A stretch of DNA of 18,884 nucleotides, taken from the NCBI GenBank assembly GCA_034113365.1, contig JAXEXP010000074.1, forward strand, positions 1-18,884, in the 5' to 3' direction. Made by a program: the position numbers and the translations under genes. Below are positions 14,980 through 18,884 of the stretch, piece by piece. The notes beneath the pieces were generated by a model. The model was given only the letters and a program-made list of their open reading frames with translations. It was not told the origin of the DNA and did no database searches. Position 1 is the first letter of the stretch. Every line of letters begins with the position of its first letter. This DNA comes from Spyradocola sp034113365 (GTDB lineage: Bacteria; Bacillota; Clostridia; Christensenellales; UBA1750).

Positions 14980-15055
14980 GGGGCATTAGCACAGTTGGTA
15001 GCGCGCAACGTTCGCAATGTTGAGGTCAGGGGTTCGAATCCCCTATGCTCCACCA
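14980..15055 (+). tRNA. tRNA-Ala (anticodon CGC)
   Basis: The 76-base gene folds as a full cloverleaf with encoded CCA. The acceptor stem GGGGCAT pairs with ATGCTCC, including the G3:U70 wobble that marks alanine tRNAs. The anticodon arm is CAACG-TTCGCAA-TGTTG with anticodon CGC at 15013-15015 (codon GCG), the variable loop is AGGTC, and the T arm is AGGGG-TTCGAAT-CCCCT. The D stem GCAC/GCGC has one A-C mismatch, which is unusual but tolerated. Two truncated copies lie upstream and AT-rich accessory DNA starts just downstream, so it is a likely integration site. Confidence 0.95.
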
Positions 15056-15056
15056 A

Positions 15057-15098
15057 AAATCCCTGCACTGTAAATAGTGTCAGGGATTTATCTTTATT
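15057..15098 (+). terminator. Terminator of the tRNA-Ala transcript
   Basis: AAATCCCTG (15057-15065) pairs with CAGGGATTT (15081-15089), extended by CACT/AGTG around a bulged T. It is followed by ATCTTTATT and begins two bases after the CCA end. Confidence 0.75.
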
Positions 15099-15200
15099 AC
15101 CGAGATTAAGGGATTTCTTGAACCTGTTCATCGTTTTTTGCAAGTCATGGGGTAGTTGGTGTCGACGGCATGACATTTTTACCCTGCAATGCCGAATTTT

Positions 15201-15240
15201 ATATGCCCGATTGAATGAAAATGCATTCAATCGGGCATAT
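15201..15240. repeat. 17-bp perfect inverted repeat
   Basis: ATATGCCCGATTGAATG (15201-15217) pairs perfectly with 15224-15240 around the loop AAAATG. AATTTT precedes it and TTGTTG follows. It could be a bidirectional terminator left from a lost gene or an element end; without a long T run I leave it as an inverted repeat. Confidence 0.8.
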
Positions 15241-15350
15241 TTGTTGCCAATCTGGGTTAGTAGTAAGTCAGGCTATTTTCGTTAGTAGATCACTCATACT
15301 CTCCAAAAATCTTGGAAAATCGATGTTCTACGCGCCAAACGTCGGGCGAA

Positions 15351-15372
15351 CTATATCGTTTTAACGATATAG
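15351..15372. repeat. 22-base palindrome just upstream of a promoter
   Basis: CTATATCGTT and AACGATATAG flank a central TT, giving 10 pairs. It ends two bases before the -35 element at 15375, a place typical of operator sites for dimeric regulators. Confidence 0.6.
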
Positions 15373-15374
15373 CA

Positions 15375-15403
15375 TTGCGTATTTGTCATATTTGCGATAC
15401 AAT
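15375..15403 (+). promoter_or_regulatory. Promoter of the frameshifted ORF
   Basis: TTGCGT (15375-15380) and TACAAT (15398-15403) are separated by 17 bases. AAAAGGAAG and ATG 15488 follow about 75 bases later. Confidence 0.5.
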
Positions 15404-15487
15404 CAAGGCACAGAAATCTACAGCAACATACAACGCAATCATCTTTATCTATATTCTGAAATCCAATCGAAAAGGAAGCTGCTGCAC

Positions 15488-15920
15488 ATGGAACTTCGTT
15501 CGTATGATGAATCCTATCTTCCCCACGCAATGAACCTCATGCATCCTCCATGATCAGAACGATCGTCTGGAGCGCCAGATCCTCAGCCTCAAACAAGGAT
15601 ACCTTAGTCAGCTGTCCACCCACGGTCGGATCGTCGGTAACAAATACCACACCACGCCCGCTGCCTTCATGGAAAACTGGAATAGTTACTGGACTGCAGT
15701 TATCTCCGCTCACCTTACCACCCCTGTTGACGTCAGTCGTTTTGCCGACCATTTCGAGTTCATTGCCAATGAAGCCATCAAAAAGTCGCACCTACCAGGT
15801 TATGACCCGAAACATGCTCCCCGTGCAGATACTCTGTGTATGATCTCTGCAGAAACATTATACGCAGTCGTTCACTCTGCATTGGAAGTTATTCATCAAT
15901 CGCTGGCCTGCTGCAAATGA
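15488..15920 (+). pseudogene. Frameshifted ORF of unknown function (about 144 residues if joined)
   Basis: ATG 15488 has a good RBS (AAAAGGAAG, nine bases upstream) and starts MELRSYDESYLPHAMNLMH, but meets TGA at 15551. The +1 frame from 15552 continues without a stop as DQNDRLERQILSLKQGYL and on to TGA at 15918-15920. The joined product reads like one soluble, mostly helical protein with aromatic and charged segments (FMENWNSYWTAVISAHL, VSRFADHFEFIANEAIKK). I do not recognise its family. The simplest reading is a gene with a single-base frameshift, real or an assembly error. A programmed +1 shift at CCA-TGA is possible but unsupported. Reinitiation at ATG 15669 would yield only the C-terminal 83 residues. 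Confidence 0.5.
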
Positions 15921-16031
15921 AAATAAATGTCCTGCTGTACCTTGCTCATTTATTGATATTCTGCTAAGCTAGATACAAAGCAGATCAATGGCAGTTACAT
16001 TCACTCACCTACTCTAAGGAGACCGCAGCTC

Positions 16032-16244
16032 ATGAATCTGCAAGATTATTTGTCCCTTCCATACCAGCCGGAAATCATTGCCGATCCGGATGGAGACGGC
16101 TTTGTTGTATTCTACCCTGATCTTCCCGGCTGTATCACCTGTGCGTCAACAATGGAAAAAGCGCTTGTCAATGCCGAAGATGCAAAGCGAGCTTGGATTG
16201 AAGCCGCTATCGAATCGGGGTTCACCATTAAAATCTCTGATTGA
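16032..16244 (+). CDS. HicB-like antitoxin, orphan
   Basis: The 70-residue product matches the partial RNase H-like fold of HicB antitoxins: a first strand around YQPEIIADPDGDGFVVFYPDLPGC, where the PDLPGC turn is the family hallmark, then TCASTMEKALVNAEDAKRAWIEAAIESG. In normal HicAB pairs HicB neutralises the small mRNA-cleaving toxin HicA and often has a C-terminal DNA-binding part. Here the protein ends at IKISD with no DNA-binding domain, and no HicA-like ORF is adjacent. AAGGAG at 16016-16021 gives a good start. The S41-like gene follows 33 bases later and is probably cotranscribed. Confidence 0.82.
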   Translation: MNLQDYLSLPYQPEIIADPDGDGFVVFYPDLPGCITCASTMEKALVNAEDAKRAWIEAAIESGFTIKISD

Positions 16245-16277
16245 CACTTCAATATGCTGTATAAGGAGTCTGCACTT

Positions 16278-18167
16278 ATGAAGAAGATCACAGCCATTCT
16301 CTTAATCATTCTCGTTCTATTCTCTGCCGCCTCATGCAGCAGCACAATCGCTGAGCCATCGATTACGGCATCTGTGCTGCCTACTGCTGTGCCAACACCC
16401 ATCGACACACCGTCGCCTACACCATCTCCGACGGTCACTCCATCTCCAACACCGATACAGTACATCTATAAGGATGCTGTCGTGCTTGATCTGGCTGATG
16501 TGATGGAACAGGCCAGTACTGCGCACCGCACACGGCTCGAAACAGAGATCAACTACGATCAGCTCTTGGAGTACATCCCGAACGATCCGGAAGCAAAAGC
16601 CCTGCTGACCCGCGAGGAGATCAAACTGCTCAAGGAAGAGCGCGAAATGAAGGAAACCCTCATTCCTTATGATGAGGCCGTTGCCGATGTCGAGCTCTAT
16701 TTCCGCACGCTGAAATACGCCTATGCTCTCTACTATTACTTTGGCGGAGACGAAGCCTTCAATGCCGCTCAGCAGGAGATTATGGCCTACCTTGAAGGGA
16801 AAGACGGCATCTATGCAGAAGATCTTGCGCAGTGCATCTATGACTCGTTGGACTTCATCCGCGACGTTCACAATCAGATCTCGGGTCGCCATTACGGCGA
16901 AAACCGTCAACAGCGCTATGAATATCATTACAGCGCAGAGCCTCATGATTTCAGCGCGGATGAACATGGCTTCTACAAAGAGACTGTCACAGGCGATAAG
17001 TGGTACTTCGACTCTTTCACCGCGTCAGATGCCCGGTTGGAAATCAGTCTCAATGACGATGGCTGGCTGGTCTACAGCCCCGTTCTCTTCTGTCCTGCGC
17101 CGCAGGTGCCTGCTCAGGACTCCATTGTGCTTACCTGCAACGGACAGACCCGTGAAGAACCCATTACTTGGGTCGAAAGCGAATCCTTGGCCCGTGAAGC
17201 TTTCCATGACGAAGGCGAATATCACTTCATCACTGATGAAAGCGTGTACTATCAATCCATGCGCAGCTTCGAGCCTTCTCTGGAAGAGGATTTCAAGAAA
17301 TTCGCTGCCGACGCAAAGAAAGCAAGAAGTGCAGATGCCCTCATCGTAGACATCCGCTGCAACGGCGGCGGCACGTCAGAACCCTCCGGCAGATGGATGA
17401 AGGGTTTCTGCAGAAGAGATGCCGTGCTGAACAGTGCTAACGCCGGCAAAGCCACTCCGCTGGAAAATGGAATCTCCAGCAGCACTTATGGCAAAGAGCA
17501 TTTCGACTATGACATCCACTCCACAGGTAAGTTCATTGAGAACGAGGTCCCTCTGTTCGTGCTGATTGATGACAAATGCGGCTCTGCTGGCGAAAGCATG
17601 CTGCTCAACCTTCATACACTGAACAACTCCCTCATCATCGGCAGCAACAGCGCCGGTTACCAGATCGGCGGCAATAACATTGAGCTCAGGCTGCCGAACA
17701 GCGGCATCGCAATCTCCTTCGCTACAGGAATCCGCTTCAAGTATGGCATGAACAATGTCGACGCCATCGGATATGAACCCGATGTATGGTGCAATCCCAA
17801 ACACGCCGCAACTGCCTTGTCCTTCATGCTGAGCAACTACGGGATGATCACCGAAGAAAGTGCGGCTTTCCTGGATGAACAGCTGTACGGAGTCGCTCAC
17901 AGCAACGTTCAGCTTGAACTGATGATCGAAGGTGACATTGTTCCTTCCGGCAGCGGCTTTGGCCGAGATAAAACTTCCTATGTCACCGTTCTGAATTCCG
18001 GAGAACCGATCACCGACTTCACCTTGGACGAAAACTCTGATCCTGCCGTGTGCACCGTAGAAGTCACGCCCGACGGCAAACTGAAGATCACTCCCGGCGA
18101 ACCCGGCAACAGCTGGATCACCATCACGCATCGCGGAAAATCCTTCTCCTTCCGCTGGCGCACCTGA
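16278..18167 (+). CDS. S41 (C-terminal processing) peptidase-like lipoprotein with Pro/Thr stalk
   Basis: The 629-residue product has a signal peptide and lipobox ending SAASC (Cys20). A Thr/Pro-rich stalk follows (about 40-60, TPSPTPSPTVTPSPTP), so the protein stands off the outer membrane face. Residues about 65-330 are a helical then mixed region I do not recognise. The S41 core lies at about 335-505: ADALIVDIRCNGGG (Gly-rich 362-365), PLFVLIDDKCGSAGES with likely nucleophile Ser436, and IELRLPNSGIAISFATGIRF. I see no PDZ domain, and the usual Lys partner is not placed with confidence. The last 85 residues look like an Ig-like beta domain. ATG 16278 has AAGGAG nine bases upstream. Probable role: extracytoplasmic proteolysis; target unknown. 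Confidence 0.82.
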   Translation: MKKITAILLIILVLFSAASCSSTIAEPSITASVLPTAVPTPIDTPSPTPSPTVTPSPTPIQYIYKDAVVLDLADVMEQASTAHRTRLETEINYDQLLEYIPNDPEAKALLTREEIKLLKEEREMKETLIPYDEAVADVELYFRTLKYAYALYYYFGGDEAFNAAQQEIMAYLEGKDGIYAEDLAQCIYDSLDFIRDVHNQISGRHYGENRQQRYEYHYSAEPHDFSADEHGFYKETVTGDKWYFDSFTASDARLEISLNDDGWLVYSPVLFCPAPQVPAQDSIVLTCNGQTREEPITWVESESLAREAFHDEGEYHFITDESVYYQSMRSFEPSLEEDFKKFAADAKKARSADALIVDIRCNGGGTSEPSGRWMKGFCRRDAVLNSANAGKATPLENGISSSTYGKEHFDYDIHSTGKFIENEVPLFVLIDDKCGSAGESMLLNLHTLNNSLIIGSNSAGYQIGGNNIELRLPNSGIAISFATGIRFKYGMNNVDAIGYEPDVWCNPKHAATALSFMLSNYGMITEESAAFLDEQLYGVAHSNVQLELMIEGDIVPSGSGFGRDKTSYVTVLNSGEPITDFTLDENSDPAVCTVEVTPDGKLKITPGEPGNSWITITHRGKSFSFRWRT

Positions 18168-18183
18168 GCATTCTTCCTGACAT

Positions 18184-18678
18184 ATGGACGGTTACTTTGA
18201 TCTGGAGCATCAGGACATCGCCATCCGCGAAGGCATGAGCGAGGTGCAGACGGTATCTGCGGTCATACATGAGATGGCGCACGCGCTGCTTCACAATCGA
18301 GCCAAAGATACTGAGGAGAAAACACCGGAACTTTCCCGCAGTACCGAAGAAGTGCAGGCAGAAAGCATCTCCTATGCGGTGTGCGCTTATTACGGCATCG
18401 CTACCGGCGACAACAGCTTTGGCTATATCGCGTCCTGGTCAAAGGATAAAACCCTGCCGGAGCTGCGGGAAAGTCTGGAGGTAATCAGCAAAACCGCAGA
18501 CGGCCTTATCAACGATATTGACCGCCACTATGCGGAAATCCTGAAAGAGCGCGAGGCGGAGCTGATTGCTGCTGAACCTGCCATGGCGATGGAGCGCCTT
18601 TATGTCGTGGATGAGCGGTATCTTCACGTTCAGCGCACGGACACCGGTGTGGATTACACGATTTACGATAAGGCATGA
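18184..18678 (+). pseudogene. ArdC/LtrC-like zinc-metallopeptidase protein of a conjugative element, N-terminally truncated
   Basis: The 164-residue frame contains IHEMAHALLH, an HExxH zinc site at residues 29-33, and EEVQAESISYAVCAYYGI, where Glu60 would be a third ligand. DNSFGYIASWSKDKTLPELRESLEVI follows. This order is typical of the C-terminal metallopeptidase (ImmA/IrrE-like) domain of ArdC/LtrC-type proteins carried by conjugative elements of Firmicutes. The family's N-terminal DNA-binding domain is missing: recognisable homology starts at DGYFDLEHQ and a stop lies two codons before the ATG, with no good RBS. The C-terminus stops at YTIYDKA, where relatives normally continue. It is therefore a fragment joined at both ends to unrelated DNA. 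Confidence 0.72.
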
Positions 18679-18884
18679 TTGATGCCGTTCAGGCATCGCA
18701 CTTTATTCCGGAAGATAAAACGAATGAACTGATTGATAAACTCCTTACACTTACCAGCGACTATAATGCCGATAGACTAAGGGAAAATATTTATTTTGCC
18801 AATAAGGTCAAAGTACCAGACTCAGGTAATTATGTTATCGTCGAATCCATCAGTAAAGCTATTCATGCTGGAAAGAAAATATCA
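18675..18884 (+). pseudogene. WYL-domain transcriptional regulator fragment, 5' missing, runs off window
   Basis: From ATG 18675, overlapping the previous stop as ATGA, a frame stays open to the window edge. MIDAVQASHFIPEDKTNELI and IDKLLTLTSDYNADRLRENI match the linker between the HTH and WYL domains of Clostridia regulators (DAVQ-S-FI--KT-ELI-KL). NYVIVESISKAIHAGKKIS matches the entry to the WYL domain. The N-terminal HTH is absent; a stop lies two codons upstream of the ATG in the same frame. There is no ribosome binding site, so this is most likely a truncated remnant fused behind the ArdC-like fragment. Its 3' end lies outside the window. Confidence 0.62.

Larger units (their letters stand above)
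15099..15487. other. Gene-free AT-rich boundary region
   Basis: I see no convincing gene in this stretch between the tRNA terminator and the frameshifted ORF. Short open frames lack ribosome binding sites and family resemblance. It holds a 17-bp perfect hairpin (15201-15240), a 22-base palindrome (15351-15372) and a promoter (15375-15403). The base composition is clearly more AT-rich than the region left of the tRNA. Confidence 0.6.

Noticed and set aside
14836..15002. CRISPR-like array (three 22-base repeats with spacers)
   Set aside because: The repeat is the 5' half of a tRNA, spacers differ in length and decay from tRNA sequence, and no cas genes are present.
14332..15230. ORFs across the tRNA region on both strands (translations containing ALAQLVER and RGFEPLTSTLRT)
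   Set aside because: These peptides are well-known artefacts of reading through tRNA genes; the DNA is explained by the tRNA-Ala and its truncated copies.
15312..15533. Plus-strand 73-residue ORF
   Set aside because: It spans the palindrome and promoter, has no good RBS and no family resemblance.
15537..15791. Minus-strand 84-residue ORF opposite the frameshifted gene
   Set aside because: No ribosome binding site or promoter was seen, while the plus strand has both and its second-half frame continues about 130 bases beyond this ORF. Not fully excluded.
15953..15979. Promoter for the HicB-like gene (TTGATA with TACAAA)
   Set aside because: The spacer is only 15 bases and the -10 is weak, so I did not list it as a feature.
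15921..16031. HicA toxin gene upstream of hicB
   Set aside because: No frame here is long enough or has the HicA helical pattern with its conserved His; the antitoxin appears orphan.

Overview
The window looks like a chromosomal segment of a GC-rich member of the Clostridia (Firmicutes), probably a gut commensal. The evidence is lipoprotein signals of Gram-positive type, strong AGGAGG ribosome binding sites, a Firmicutes-style CHAP lipoprotein, a domain-swapped GH3 glucosidase and a PF06541 membrane protein. No gene fixes the genus.

Left and centre (1 to about 14,700) is an ordinary GC-rich chromosome organised in short, well-punctuated units. It opens with the 3' part of a gamma-glutamyltransferase-like gene followed by a SAM methyltransferase. 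A convergent CHAP-domain lipoprotein gene follows, with a decayed duplicate of its own 3' end lying behind it. Then comes a four-gene operon: polar amino acid ABC transporter (lipoprotein, permease, ATPase) plus an AbgB-like M20 amidohydrolase, driven by a TTGACA-17-TATGAT promoter. Next are a D-2-hydroxyacid dehydrogenase (minus), a Gfo/Idh/MocA oxidoreductase (plus), a GH5 glycosidase (minus), a small membrane protein (minus), an 804-residue GH3 with swapped domains (plus) and a coiled-coil PF06541 membrane protein (minus). Convergent pairs share bidirectional terminators. GH5 and GH3 both lack export signals, so they probably work on imported glycosides in the cytoplasm. The transporter and M20 enzyme suggest uptake and cleavage of an N-acylated or conjugated amino acid.

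Right part (about 14,760 to the end) is different. A tRNA-Ala(CGC) with the G3:U70 identity pair sits behind two decayed copies of its own 5' half. Beyond it the sequence becomes clearly more AT-rich and holds accessory DNA: perfect hairpins, a frameshifted unknown gene with an intact promoter and RBS, an orphan HicB-like antitoxin, an S41-protease-like lipoprotein on a Pro/Thr stalk, an N-terminally truncated ArdC/LtrC-like conjugative-element protein, and a beheaded WYL-regulator fragment running off the edge. I read this as the scarred edge of one or more integrated elements anchored at the tRNA gene.

I did not find a convincing complete novel defence or mobile system. The best leads are the repeated tRNA 5' halves, the HicB/S41 accessory pair at the island edge, and a recurring TTGCC-type -35 element.
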